From Lytechinus variegatus (Eukaryota; Echinodermata; Echinoidea; Temnopleuroida; Toxopneustidae): a stretch of DNA of 64,000 nucleotides. Shown here piece by piece: positions 36,301 through 44,944 of the stretch. The first letter of the stretch is position 1; the number at the start of each line of letters is the position of its first letter. The stretch lies in assembly GCF_018143015.1 (NCBI RefSeq), contig NC_054748.1, forward strand, positions 17,115,356-17,179,355, given 5' to 3'. The translations under genes were made by a program, and so were the position numbers. Under the pieces are notes generated by a model. It did not search any database. It saw only the letters and a program-made list of their open reading frames with translations, and had not been told where the DNA came from.

Positions 36301-39300
36301 ATCGGATGTAAAATATTTTCCTCAAAACAATAATATGCACAACTCAGTGAAATGCGAATGGAAGAGTCGATGATGTCCATCACTCACTGTTTTTTTTATG
36401 TGTTTTATTGAATCAATATAATAAAAAAAATATATATGTCAATGATTTTAACAATAATAGTAATGTGTTTGTTTTTTGTTTGAATTATACAATATTGAAA
36501 TTTGACAGAATTGACAATAACGTAAAACTTGACTGAACCACATAATGGTAAACAATGTTAATTCCACATGTTCAGGGAGGAATAAAACTCGATTTCACAT
36601 AAGGGTCAGAAAATAAAAATATTTCATATTTCATATAGTAGGTTACAAAAGAAATAGTGAGTGGCTGACGTCATCAGTCTCCTCATTAGCATACCGACCA
36701 GGATGTGCATATACATTGTAACTGTTTTGTGAAATTAAGAAAAACTTCAAAATGCCATAACTTTTTTATTTCACATCAGATTTAGACAAAATTTTTATTC
36801 AAATCAACATTTTTCTGGGGTGGACTTGACCTTTAAAACATTACCAGGGGCAAAGTCACGCCAAGCCCCATGTTATTGTACCCCCTGCACACTACTTACC
36901 TGACAGTTTCAAAGGTACTGTTGGTCTGCACGCTGGTGAACGGGGATGGCTCGTTCCAATCCCAGAGAAAGATTTGGTTGCCCGTGGCTATCGCGAGGAG
37001 TCTATCCCGAGGGTGAAACGAGAGGGATGTGATGGTGGTTCGGTTCGGAGAGCACCATTTCTCGCTGCTACCCTGTAATTCAAGAGAGAAGAATGGCATT
37101 GTGATTTGCTTCAACTAAATGTGGAATTCAAATCCAACATGTATACATCCATGTTGGCAGATTTGGGGCCCATTGCAGAAAGAAAATGCAACTAAAAAAA
37201 TCAGGAGCAGATCTAATGCAGACATTTCATTGGTTGAAAGCAAAGTCGTGCTTGATTTTTGAAGTTGCATTTGATCGCAGCTCTCTCTGCAACCTGCTGC
37301 TAGTGTGACATCATTTGATCTTCCATAGTCTACATGTAGAAAGGAGGGAATAATCAAACTTGTCTTGGTTACTGTTTTTGTTTAGAATACTTTCAAAAGC
37401 AATATGGACAATAGCCACTTCATGAATGAAGAGATGTGAAATGCAAATTTCAAGCAACTTTTCGAGAGGTATTTTTTCCTCCATGTCTAATCAAACGTAT
37501 GCCACAAAAGGAATAGGCCCCAAAAATTGGGTTACAAGAAAATACAGTGAAAATCATTAAATCAAAGCAAAATCCAATACGCACAACATAACTGTGCATG
37601 GTTGAAAATCTGCCAATCAAACATTTCACATGTAACAGTGTTTAGCAAGCTTTATTAGCATGGAAACTCAGTTTTCTCTTAGATTTTCACTACTTATAAT
37701 TTAATATACATGCTTTTGTACATGTCTACAAAGAACACTATAATTAGAGCACTAAAGGACACGAGACTGGCATTTCAGAAAGTGGAGAACTAGCAGGGAT
37801 GTCGTCAAGGCCAGTATTTCTGGGTCAAGAGGCTGCAGGAGAAAACCTTCTCCCATAGACTTTGTACACGTGGCTTGGAACAAGGCCAAGACCATCATTT
37901 GGTCTTGGCATTGTGGCATGCGCCTGTAATCCAAGCTGTACTGTAGTTACAAATTGCTGCAGAGGTTTAAGGTTCGAGCCCTGGTCACGTCTTTTGGATG
38001 GTGACGTTAAAGGTCGGTCCCAGACGTAAATAATCATATCTGATTGATACACATCTGACAAAACTCAAAGACACACACACACTCAAGGCCAGGCTCACGT
38101 ACATCCCAGAAAACTGGGGTCTGCAATGCATGAAATTATGTGTATTTACCTGAAGATCCCAGACGCGAACCTCGCCACCCAGGCACCCGGAAGCCAAGAT
38201 CTCCTTCGAAGAGGGATGAAACATGATGGTCCATGGGGTCCGAGGGTGACCCACGAGGGTTTGTATACACTGCTGGGTCTTGACCGTCCAGATATAGATA
38301 TGATGGTTGCCATGGGTCGAAGCCATGAGGGCGCTGTCATGGCTGAAGCTGACCAAGAAGGTGGAGCGGACATTGCTTTGAAGCATCAAAGGCTGCATAG
38401 GAAGAACACATAAAAGAACACAATACAGTGTGTCCCACAAAAAAATTCAACATAGCAAAACCATTTGAACGGTCTTTACTTATCATAAAATCAAGCTTTT
38501 CTTCTTCATTTTGATTCAAAATACATGTGTGATATGAATGGTTCAATTCATGCATAGATGATTTAGAAAAAGGAAACCAGGACTCCAAGTTAAACTACAT
38601 TGTAGTTCTAGATCTTTTTGTACTTTTTGAAAATGAAATGGAAGGTATTGCCAATAATGGTTCAACAACCTTTCGATCAACCAACCTGGGTATCATATTC
38701 ATCATCTTTTTCGAATTCTAGATACTAGCATCAAAATTGTTATGAGATAGATAACTCTCAGTTTAGGGTCTACCGTAATGACAAGCAGGCCGTGGGGTTT
38801 TTTATTTGCAAAAAAATAATGATTCTTATTTCTTCTGATTTTCTCGAGATTTTTGGCACACATACTCTTCAAAATTAAGGAACAATATCAACTGAAAATT
38901 TGTGGAGTTTTAAAGGAGAAATCCATGTTAAAGCTTGTGTATAGTTTTGGTAAATCCACCAAAATGCACCTATCACTATTCCAATTCATTGCTAGCTAAT
39001 ATGAATGGATATGCCCTACAACAGTTATGATGTGGAGGATATGAAATGAAAATGTGTTTTACAGGATAAATTTTGCGATTTTACATGAAAATTTAACTTG
39101 ATCGGGTCACCCGATCAAATTAAAATATCTGTGTGTTTTTGTCTTTCAATCAAATCCTATTCCAAATCATGGAATGGGCTGAAACTTTCAAGATATGTTC
39201 TTTGTCTGTAACTTTTGGATATCTAATCACTAAAGATAAGTGCTTGAATGCCCATTTTTTTATTTAAAACAAGCATCGCCGAGAGAGGGCGCTAGATATC

Positions 39301-42300
39301 CAAGATTTGAATATTTGAAATTTTCTCAGAGAAGTGCAGTTGGAAAAATATCTAACGGTCTCTACGCTTCAGTAAGACTGTCATATTAGATGATATTCGA
39401 TTATCAATCACATTATTGACCCTTTACCAAAGCTATACACAGGCTTTAAATCATTACCGGTAGTTTAATTATTAGACATTATGCCCCATTCCCCATGGGG
39501 GGGGCAGTCAAATGTATTGCTGTACTCATGCGTGACCAAATTATCTCCAAACACCCCCTAAACAAGTTTTTCTCTGTGTGGAAAATAACCCCCAGAAACA
39601 AGTTATTTGCAGGCTTCATTTACACATTTTGAATTATGACACCTCAACAAGTTTGGTCTACTTGCTAACAAAGCTAAAAAATAGACAAAACTATGTTCAT
39701 GGGTAGTGCATGCCACCCAGGCCCCAGTGCAGTAAAGTTTAAGTAGCACAAAGGTCAGAATAACGTTTTATAAAATAGGTGTATTATTTCAAGCATCGCA
39801 ATTGGCCAATACGCGTCACATGACATCCAACTTTTTTGGTGCACTGCACGGCAGTACAAAAGGTGCACAACGAAAATTGATATTGCACGCTCGAGCAAAC
39901 CAGTGTGGTAGAAGTCCCAGGAAAAGTCCAACAAAACTGTCCTGTAACTTTTCAAGAATTTGTTTCTGTGTTGCTATTTTATTTTACAAATAATGCACTT
40001 GCTCTGTCGTGCATAAAATTAAATGCAGAGAAAGCTCGGTTTCTTCAGATGATGCACACTGGGCACTCGCCGCCAGCGGCTCGTGCACAGTGCGGCACCT
40101 ATCTAAAGAAACCTCGCATGCTCTGCATTTCCACTAACGCACTCCGCTGCATGCATTATTTTAAAAATCATCATGAAGTTGAATTTCAATCAAAAATTTC
40201 TTGTATTTCACACAAAATTAATCAAAATCTTAAGTGCCAGATGGAAGGCAAGATTCCAAAGTCAAATTCGCTTGACGGAATTATAAAGTAAGTAAAGGGT
40301 TTCGCTGGTAATGCAATCTCAAAATTCCATGGCTATCGACTAACAAGTGTCATCCCAAATTCATCACATAGCCTAACGTTGATTATTTTAAAAGCCCTGG
40401 GCCCGAGGAAAAAAAAAAAGCTTGGGGAAAATCATTTCGGGAAAAAAACATATTTACCGGGCAGTACCCTAATTACGTTTTACCTAGACCAAAAGCTTCG
40501 GTCTCTGGTTTGGCTCAACTAACCAAATACAGAGACCGAAGTTCTAACTCGATCTGTACAGGGACTCAATAGCCATGTTTATATATTGAGTTTGGATAAA
40601 CCAAGGAGTGGGAGCTGCGCGAGAGACGAAGTATGGTAGTGGATCGTATTACCGAACACTTTTCATGAATTTGATCATTTCAAACACATTATTCCAATAA
40701 AATTCACCAAACTTTCACCATAAATACACAAATACCTACAAAATATAAATATGCAGAAATTTTGCCGAAATTGTTTTTCATTTTTACAACATCAGCTTCC
40801 CACTGGACCTCTCTTCGCAAGTGAAATATTTTGGTCACTAGAAAAAGGGATCGTATTTCTGAACGTGTGTTTTCTATCGGAAAAGTTGGGAAAACAACAA
40901 AGTCACTTATGAGATTTTTTGGCCATATTTTGTTTTATTTGAGGTTATAAAGACTTCGAAATTGTGTTTTTGATCATTTTTCATCATTTTCTATTCAAGT
41001 TTCCTTTGGAAGGATGTTGCAAAGGTTTGAGCGTATTTGATTATTTTCTGACGCATATGATGCGCACATTTTTTTTCCTTTTAAGTTTATTTTCCCCGAT
41101 TTGGTGCATTTCAGGCCAAAACAGAATAAGAAACTTGATTTGGTCCAGTTCTTTTTATATATTTTTATGAAATATAGACAAAAATCGATGAGCCCCGTCA
41201 GGGGGAATTTGCATTGTTAACCCCGCTAATGGCAGCTGCACGATCATGAGCCGTCTTGGTACGCGAGGAGAAATTTTGACAAAATCTAAATGTTAAAAAA
41301 TTCCTCGAAACAGACGGCTGCCAGCTGTCTACGTTTGACCCCGCAGTAGTCTTTCTTTCATTTTCACAACCACCCTTTTTCTTAAATTAGTGTTTTTGAT
41401 AGACCACCCCTTATTCCTTAAAACCAGTACGACAATACACCGACGGTGGACTGTACTGTTTCCAGAAGAAGAAGAAGAAACATTGAAGGAATAAGGGTAA
41501 CGTTTAGGCCTATATATGTGCTCGCGTGGCCCGCGTCCAAAACTGAAAAAAAAAGAGCAGAGCTACCAAGTCTCACGCATTATGCGTGAGACTCAAGCAT
41601 TTTGGACTCTTGTTCATCCCCTCAAATCTCTGTCTCACGCAACTATCACAGCCTATCCCCATATACATTGTACACAATGTCTGTGATCTCACTCAGATTC
41701 ACAGAAAATCTCTCGCATTGCTGGTCTTTGAACTTGGCATCTCTGAATTTGAGTCGAGTTCTTTCTCTTTTTTATGCATTTTTTGGTTATGCAGGAGTAC
41801 AGCAATATATTCATATTATTTTACTGGTCCCTGGGCCCCAGGCCCCATTCAGTCTGTTAGTCATTAGTGTTACTAGTATAACGTCGCGTTTTCGTCGCTG
41901 GATCAATAAATAACCTCACTTTATTAATAGACTGTGGGATGGACAAGGAAAATGTCTCTAGTTTTTCATTTCCGTGGGGCGGCAAATACAACCACGGTTC
42001 TTGGACATGAAAATATGTAAAATATTATGAGTGAATACATGCACAATGTTGCCATCGGTAAATTCTGCTCCTGACCTCAAAATTAAAATAATAATATGCA
42101 AAATCGTACCATTGATTCGACTGGAAATTCCGCCATTCACCCCGTGTGTTAAGGACTTCCGTGAACGTGCGCAAGCGTGCACAATGCATGTAACCTCGTT
42201 CGCGTTTTATTTTTTTTTATTCGCTGTACATGATACGTTATATACAGAATATACGATGGTGGATAAGATGTCGTCGTCTTCGTCGTGTTTTGACAGCGAA

Positions 42301-44705
42301 AATGACGATTTATCACTAGCAAATATATGCTACATGCACGTCTTACCCAAGGAAAGAGGGCCAGTAAATTCCTTTCAAGTAAAGAGCTAGAACAAATTTA
42401 AGCCTTTGCTGCATTCGTTGATGTAGACTACCTGGGACTTCAGAATAAAAATAGCTATTCGTGCAGCAGAGAAGTTTGCGATTGACTTGCATGCAACCCG
42501 GCCCATCCCAGGGAGCAGTGGCTTAACAGTGCAGGGGGGGCAAGCTATCCCCCCTGGCGGAGTTCACCGGGAACTTAAAGGGGAAAAAAGAAAAGGGGGA
42601 GAATGAAAGGGGAAAAAAGAAAAGGGGGAGAATGAAAGGGAAAGGGGAAAAAGAGGAACTGGAAAAGGAAAGAAAGAAGAACAGATAGATTGTCATGAAA
42701 AGGTGATTTTATTTTTTTTTAAATAAGCATGCAAAATCATAAACAAAATCTTGTTTACCGTGGCGTACAGACCAAGAAAAAAAAAAGGAAAAGGAAAGAG
42801 AGAAGGGTGAAAAATATGTTATCTTTAACATTATGTCAAAATCTGAAATTGGATTTTTGTAATAAAAATTTAAAATTTTTTGCTCACTTGCATTGTTTTT
42901 TTTTACCCGATACACCATATCGCCCCTCAAAATGTTGCCTCATGACACCATTGCCTGCCCCCCCCCCCCTTTGAGAAACAAAATACTAAAATTTGTAATG
43001 TAAATATGCCATTAAAACAAAGGTGTGCCCCCTCTTTTGAAATTGAAGACCCTTTTTTCGTGTACGAAATATACTTCATTTGTGGGTGAAAACCTTTATT
43101 TAAATTTTTTTTTTGCTTGTCAATTGGTTGAAAAACTTTTTTTTGGGGGGGGGGCTGGTCGAAACTTTCCTTTTGAAAAATTAGCCCCCTTTTGGAAAAT
43201 CATGGATCTGCCCCTGATAAGACCGGAGATTTTTTTGCTCTCCCCTCCTGCATGGCCACCGACCCGTAACGCTCCTGCCCATCCCGACCAGCATTGCAGC
43301 AAGAACCGAATGGATCACACTAACGTTATATATGTAACGCGTTACATCTTGCTCAGAGCCAGGTCAAACATCGTTCGTATCACCAGCATTCCAGCAATCA
43401 AGCTATCGAAGGTGTAAAAGATACAGAGGATGATTTTGAGATGGTGATCCTTGTTATAGCGATCTTTGTCCATGCCAAAATTGTTTCACTTTGTGCTTTT
43501 GCATTTCATTCTCTGCAAAAGTGAAGCAGTACAAGCTTTGATGATTTTTGTATAGGTCTAGATTTCTTAATTAAATCGATACATAATGTGACTCATGTCA
43601 TGACTTACTTCACCGCCACATTTACAAGCCTATGAATAGAAGACGAAGTAAGTCATGAGTCACATTATTCATCGACTCAATTAAGAAATCTAGATGTAGA
43701 CCTATACAAAAATCAAAGTTTGCACCGCTTCACTTTTGCAGAGAGTGAAATGCAAGAGCACAAAGTGAAAACAAATTACCTTCGATCGCTTGATTGCTCA
43801 ATACTGGTGATATACGAACAATGTTTGACCTGGCTCTGGGCAAGATGTAAACGCAGTAGGCCTACATCAAACGTCTATTATTATTTTGATCCATTCGGAT
43901 CTTGCTGAAATGCTGGTCGGACGTCGGGCTGGTCTGCCGGGGCTGGGCTGCATGCAAGTCAATCGCAAACTTCTCTGCTGCACGAATAGCTATTTTTATT
44001 CTGAAGTCCCAGGTAGTCTACATCAACGAATGCAGCAAAGGCTTAAATTTGTTCTAGCTCTTTACTTGAAAGGAATTTACTGGCCCTCTTTCCTTGGGTA
44101 AGATGTGCATGTAGCATATATTTGCTAGTGATAAATCGTCATTTTCGCTGTCAAAACACGACGAAGACGACGACATCTTATCCGCCATCGTACATTCTGT
44201 ATTATAACGTATATCATGTACAGCGAATAAAAAAATAAAACGCGAACGAGGTTACATGCATTGTGCACGCTTGCGCGCGTTCACGGAAGTCCTTAACACA
44301 CGGGGTGAATGGCGGAATTTCCAGTCGAATCAATGGTACGATTTTGCATATTATTATTTTAATTTTGAGGTCAGGAGCAGAATTTACCGATGGCAACATT
44401 GTGCATGTATTCACTCATAATATTTTACATATTTTCATGTCCAAGAACCGTGGTTGTATTTGCCGCCCCACGGAAAGTCACAATTTTAGCGACCATCCCA
44501 CAGTCTATTAGCCTAGGCCTACATAAAAACAAGCACTCGGGACCAAAGAATTACAAACGCTCGTCTTACTTACCACAATTTTAGAAGAATACTTGGCACT
44601 AATAAAATCTGCATAATTTCTAAGGATATCATTACTTCCAGGCTTCCTTTTAATCCCAATTTCCCGATCTCTTACGCCTCGCAATAATTTTTTCGGGAGT
44701 TTCAT
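22769..44705 (-). CDS. AMBRA1: AMBRA1 orthologue, 13 coding exons (gene span)
   Basis: In vertebrates AMBRA1 is an intrinsically disordered scaffold that regulates Beclin-1/ULK1 autophagy and a DDB1-CUL4 substrate receptor for cyclin D. Exons were joined by hand from GT-AG sites with compatible phases: 44705-44574 (tentative), 38392-38150, 37072-36900, 35961-35872, 33333-33211, 32529-31817, 31592-31265, 30726-30629, 28976-28866, 27184-27002, 26108-26014, 25289-25092 and 24326-22769. The total is 4,045 coding bases (4,044 without one extra base), about 1,347 residues; human AMBRA1 has about 1,298. Conserved words remembered from human AMBRA1 include RTPW, GEVR-WDL, RLQWWD, NDAS-DIS, HNLGE and YGTN-GDL. 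The two WD40 halves are split by a Ser-rich middle, as in the human protein. The frame breaks once, at 25148-25151. Confidence 0.93.
24383..24655. mobile_element. MITE of the 'GTTACGATTGATC' family, copy 2
   Basis: The ends GGGCCCCATCTTACAAAG and CTTTGTAAGACAGGCCCC, with interior ACTCTACGGAAATCCATC, match the copies at 19782, 49066 and 51227. It sits in the last AMBRA1 intron. Confidence 0.85.
24848..25054 (-). pseudogene. LINE-like reverse transcriptase tail fragment
   Basis: The minus-strand translation holds [20 protein letters not shown], close to the 'WNSLP-EIR' block near the C-terminus of many non-LTR retrotransposon reverse transcriptases. It is short, has no catalytic motif and lies in an AMBRA1 intron, so it is a fossil fragment. 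Confidence 0.5.
25092..25289 (-). CDS. AMBRA1: AMBRA1 exon with one-base frameshift
   Basis: The acceptor TTGTTCATAG precedes TTA-ATG-GCC (25289), phase 0. The first part, LMADVYQLQ to IARWIPRP, aligns with the human WD40 segment after RLQQ. The conserved continuation [13 protein letters not shown] is in the +1 frame and joins in phase to the last exon. The exon is 198 bases where 197 would keep the frame. The switch falls in the run of four G (plus strand) at 25148-25151. Read literally, the protein would end shortly after the next splice. The donor is AAA/GTAAGC. Confidence 0.9.
25525..25752. repeat. Partial copy of the TTAA-flanked element at 60087
   Basis: AACACTATTTGCATTCGATA through AAAGTTGCGCGAGACTTGAA to a long C run and TTAGGGTTAA matches the right part of the 60087-60838 element. 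Only one end is present. Confidence 0.75.
26014..26108 (-). CDS. AMBRA1: AMBRA1 exon (WD40, C-terminal half)
   Basis: Acceptor TTATTTCAG; 95 bases ending CATGGG/GTAAGG. The peptide [20 protein letters not shown] matches the human GPNAISVSLSP-G segment. The phase joins the exons on both sides. A broken copy of its 5' junction lies just upstream at 26195-26250. Confidence 0.93.
26195..26250 (-). repeat. Partial copy of an AMBRA1 exon 5' junction
   Basis: Minus-strand GGACCCATCGCTATCACTG followed by TTAGTCTAT resembles the start of the exon at 26108 (GGACCCAATGCCATCACTG, TAAGTCTAT). The flanking intron is also similar, but the acceptor CAG is lost (TTGGAGG instead of TTTCAGG). It lies about 110 bases upstream of its source. 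Confidence 0.7.
26485..26786 (-). repeat. tRNA-derived SINE
   Basis: On the minus strand it starts GTGGAGCGTTGTCGCCCAGT, an A-box-like segment, and has a B-box-like GAGTTTGAATC near 26725. A conserved-looking body follows, ending in the 'TATATAGCGC' tail typical of sea urchin short repeats. It begins where the partial exon copy at 26778-26860 ends. Confidence 0.65.
26778..26860 (-). repeat. Partial copy of an AMBRA1 exon 3' end with donor
   Basis: Minus-strand CTAGAAAGACATAATCTTGG through TTTTAGTAAGACC is a diverged copy of the last 55-60 bases of the exon at 27002-27184 plus about 20 bases of intron (CTCGAAAGACACAACCTTGG ... TTTTGGTAAGATC). The GTAAGA donor is intact and the reading frame ERHNLGEV is kept. 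It lies about 190 bases downstream of its source. Confidence 0.85.
27002..27184 (-). CDS. AMBRA1: AMBRA1 exon (WD40, C-terminal half)
   Basis: The acceptor is TTTTTATAG before CACAAAG; 183 bases end TTTTG/GTAAGAT. The peptide has [25 protein letters not shown] and [17 protein letters not shown], matching human NVLVQNCKIYNDAS, AAFIPS and APHNLGEMLYTKRFG. Phases fit both neighbours. Confidence 0.95.
27185..28109. other. AMBRA1 intron with a hairpin
   Basis: About 27766-27892 is a hairpin: GAATTATTAATCCTCGGTC and CCTCGAGG pair across the centre CTTCGCG with CCTCAGG and CAACCTCGGATAAATAATTC. No other element is clear. Confidence 0.6.
28110..28318 (-). repeat. tRNA-Val-like SINE
   Basis: On the minus strand the head has A box TGGCTCAGTTGG, anticodon-loop-like CTCACAA and B box GGGTTCAAACC, followed by a SINE body running to about 28110. 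The acceptor arms do not pair and there is no discriminator/CCA context, so this is a SINE head and not a working tRNA gene. Confidence 0.75.
28395..28765. repeat. CATTTGGTC short-unit repeat
   Basis: Units CATTTGGTCCAATAAC, CATTCCGTCCATCAACATTT and related forms appear first on one strand (to about 28560), then inverted (GGACGAATTGG, GTAATTAGACCA) to 28765. Same family as 425-560 and 3600-4160. Confidence 0.75.
28866..28976 (-). CDS. AMBRA1: AMBRA1 exon (WD40, C-terminal half)
   Basis: Acceptor CTCATCCAG; 111 bases ending ACAGATG/GTAAGC. The peptide [16 protein letters not shown] and [20 protein letters not shown] matches human GDGQSAVASNIAN and YRLQWWDFTKFDLPEIS. The RLQWWD word is diagnostic of AMBRA1. 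Confidence 0.95.
28977..30038. other. AMBRA1 intron with dispersed repeats
   Basis: About 29400-29530 holds inverted GAGATAAAATG/CATTTTATCTC units. About 29690-29930 (ACACTGTCCCACATGTGC...) matches 50090-50290, so it is a dispersed repeat. Confidence 0.5.
30039..30141 (-). repeat. Partial copy of an AMBRA1 exon with donor
   Basis: The minus strand reads TTGTTTGATAACACACAGCC to GCCATTGCAA/GTAAGTATAA, nearly identical to the 3' two-thirds of the exon at 30629-30726 and about 35 bases of its intron. A pyrimidine-rich CCCTATCTAG just upstream could act as acceptor. The resulting 66-base segment (30076-30141) would start and end in phase 1, be free of stops and fit between the neighbouring exons. 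Whether it is used is unknown. Confidence 0.85.
30142..30628. other. AMBRA1 intron
   Basis: CCTAGATAGGGTT occurs at 30141 and again at 30282 as a direct repeat. About 30330-30440 (TTTGACCCCGCGATTG, CCCTTAACAAGTCCACACGC) is related to 41330-41540. No exon is seen. Confidence 0.5.
30629..30726 (-). CDS. AMBRA1: AMBRA1 exon (start of the second WD40 half)
   Basis: Acceptor TCTTTTGCAG; 98 bases ending GCAA/GTAAGT. The peptide [20 protein letters not shown] is less conserved, but [10 protein letters not shown] aligns with human THSSVNRVLA just before the DGQSAV segment. The phase joins the 328-base exon upstream and the 111-base exon downstream. Confidence 0.9.
31265..31592 (-). CDS. AMBRA1: AMBRA1 exon (Arg/Ser-rich middle)
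   Basis: Acceptor ACCGTCGCAG; 328 bases ending CTCTCAG/GTCAGT. The protein has two similar blocks, [19 protein letters not shown] and [19 protein letters not shown], about 53 residues apart: an internal repeat followed by [15 protein letters not shown]. It corresponds to the poorly conserved middle of AMBRA1 (the Beclin-1 region in vertebrates); direct equivalence is inference. Confidence 0.88.
31817..32529 (-). CDS. AMBRA1: AMBRA1 exon (Ser-rich middle)
   Basis: Acceptor TGATCCCCTCAG; 713 bases ending TATCAAG/GTATCT. It is in phase with both neighbours. The translation ([20 protein letters not shown]..., [35 protein letters not shown]) is low in hydrophobics and predicted disordered. It has little linear similarity to the human protein, as expected for this region. 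Confidence 0.88.
32640..33205 (-). repeat. Array of about eight copies of an exon-intron junction
   Basis: Units of about 70 bases (plus strand: TTTTACCCTTGCACTTCTTT, CATGGTATATCAGAAATATT, CACTCAAAAGCAGTCAATAT) repeat from about 32640 up to the true exon end at 33211. The last unit overlaps the real junction: exon bases CTGATATACTACAGGGAC and donor CAAGG/GTAAAATATT. Units at about 32640, 32919 and 32988 keep a GTAAAA-like donor and one at 32712 reads GTAAGG; others have lost the GT. Confidence 0.85.
33211..33333 (-). CDS. AMBRA1: AMBRA1 exon (acidic/Pro-rich linker)
   Basis: Acceptor TTTTGTTCGCAG; 123 bases ending CAGCAAGG/GTAAAA. The peptide [20 protein letters not shown] resembles human SNQQGDDEPEIPID after the first WD40 half, then [17 protein letters not shown]. 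Phases fit. Its 3' end is the source of the neighbouring array. Confidence 0.9.
33334..35871. other. AMBRA1 intron with repeats
   Basis: Contains ATTTTACTCGCCGCACGG-type repeat sequence (33440-33590), an inverted GTACGG/CCGTATATAG pair at 33810-33895, and a purine-rich tandem block at 35180-35410. No exon is recognised. Confidence 0.5.
35180..35410. repeat. Purine-rich tandem repeat
   Basis: About three or four units of roughly 55-60 bases built on AATATCGAAAAAGAAGAAG and GATAATAATAAGATCG. The long lysine- or phenylalanine-rich frames over it are products of this low complexity. Confidence 0.7.
35872..35961 (-). CDS. AMBRA1: AMBRA1 exon (end of first WD40 half)
   Basis: Acceptor TTTCAATTCCAG; 90 bases ending GACGAGAA/GTAATT. 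The peptide [20 protein letters not shown] matches human LVRFDPLGHYLLTAIVNP, the closing strand of the N-terminal WD40 part. The phase fits both sides. Confidence 0.95.
36213..36836. repeat. Long foldback element, copy 1
   Basis: The left arm AAAGGTCAAGTCCAACCCAG is inverted at the right end (TGGGGTGGACTTGACCTTT-like). Arms extend over 150 bases, including TTTCATCAAAATCGGATGTA. Copies lie at 52272-52846 and 57407-58000. Confidence 0.8.
36900..37072 (-). CDS. AMBRA1: AMBRA1 exon (first WD40 half)
   Basis: Acceptor TTGAATTACAG; 173 bases ending ACTGTCAG/GTAAGT. The peptide [20 protein letters not shown] and [11 protein letters not shown] matches human [20 protein letters not shown] and HFWDWSRREPF. 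It is a full WD repeat with its WDW. Confidence 0.96.
37073..38149. other. AMBRA1 intron with a SINE
   Basis: About 37870-38060 is a plus-strand SINE with B box GGTTCGAGCCC (37971) and tail GGTGACGTTAAAGGTCGGTC. A minus-strand copy lies at 48671-48840. The rest is unremarkable. Confidence 0.6.
38150..38392 (-). CDS. AMBRA1: AMBRA1 exon (first WD40 half)
   Basis: Acceptor TTCTTCCTATGCAG; 243 bases, 81 codons, phase 0 at both ends, donor CTTCAG/GTAAAT. The peptide [32 protein letters not shown] and [12 protein letters not shown] matches human [32 protein letters not shown] and GCLDGEVRIWDL. This is the most conserved N-terminal part and is needed for DDB1 binding in vertebrates. Confidence 0.97.
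38393..40482. other. AMBRA1 intron 1, left part
   Basis: About 38815-38940 matches the repeat at 1495-1610, and 39480-39720 resembles the 18169 element interior. About 40050-40110 contains a GCACACTGGG/GTGCACAGTG inverted pair. No exon was found, including none encoding the human DKTRWMKWEG segment. Confidence 0.5.
40483..41768 (+). repeat. Dispersed element, copy B (fuller)
   Basis: 40483-41333 parallels 1735-2102 with extra internal sequence, and 41562-41680 parallels 2588-2705. The tail 41690-41768 matches 17212-17280. It has CTCACGCATTATGCGTGAG as an internal palindrome near 41573. Probably a composite non-coding element. Confidence 0.65.
41925..44510. mobile_element. Giant inverted duplication, about 2.6 kb
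   Basis: It starts TAATAGACTGTGGGATGG and ends with the complement. Each arm is roughly 0.9 kb and the centre is near 43625. Both arms encode the same peptide in mirror image ([20 protein letters not shown]; 42256 and 44188), so they are close copies. Small differences show the arms have begun to diverge. A 768-bp segment is inserted in the left arm only. It may be a foldback transposon or a locus-specific inverted duplication. Confidence 0.85.
42510..43277. mobile_element. 768-bp insertion with 8-bp target duplication
   Basis: CCCATCCC flanks both sides (42502-42509 and 43278-43285), and the arm sequence continues normally outside it. The ends AGGGAGC and GCTCCTG are short imperfect inverted repeats. 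An 8-bp duplication fits the hAT superfamily, which is inference. The interior is AT-rich with G and C runs and no transposase. Confidence 0.65.
44574..44705 (-). CDS. AMBRA1: Candidate first coding exon of AMBRA1
   Basis: ATG at 44705 has A at -3 and an in-frame TAA upstream. There are 44 codons ([20 protein letters not shown] then [14 protein letters not shown]...) ending AATTGTG/GTAAGT in phase 0, matching the phase-0 start of the exon at 38392. The basic start and R-RE-G pattern loosely resemble human AMBRA1 residues 1-30. It lies on the correct strand just upstream, and no other exon was seen between. The similarity is weak, so it could belong to another transcript. Confidence 0.5.
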
Positions 44706-44944
44706 GATGTCCCTCTTATGATTTTAGGCGGAGACGCAAGCGGCACTAGCTTCAACCGTGGCAAAACAGTCACACGGAATCGGAATAGTATTTGATCGAT
44801 TTGTATCGTGTGCCGTTAACGTCAGCTAGCACATACTAGCTTTGATCGGTCGGGATCTATGTTTAGGGTGTGACTGTTAGGCCGTATACACTTGTTTTAC
44901 ATTTGGGAAGGTACGACATCCCGACGGCATCGCATCGGAACGCG
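44706..44944 (-). promoter_or_regulatory. Likely 5' flank of the candidate AMBRA1 first exon
   Basis: Non-repetitive sequence upstream of the candidate start, moderately rich in CpG, with palindromic TGATCGAT and GTTAACGTC-like words. No TATA box is evident. Assigned by position only. Confidence 0.25.

Noticed and set aside
38126..38413. Plus-strand frame opposite the first WD40 exon
   Set aside because: It is antisense to a well conserved AMBRA1 exon and has no family similarity of its own.
42031..44414. Two genes encoding the same serine-rich peptide on opposite strands
   Set aside because: They are mirror images created by the large inverted duplication; each frame is short and ends soon after, so I do not call a gene.
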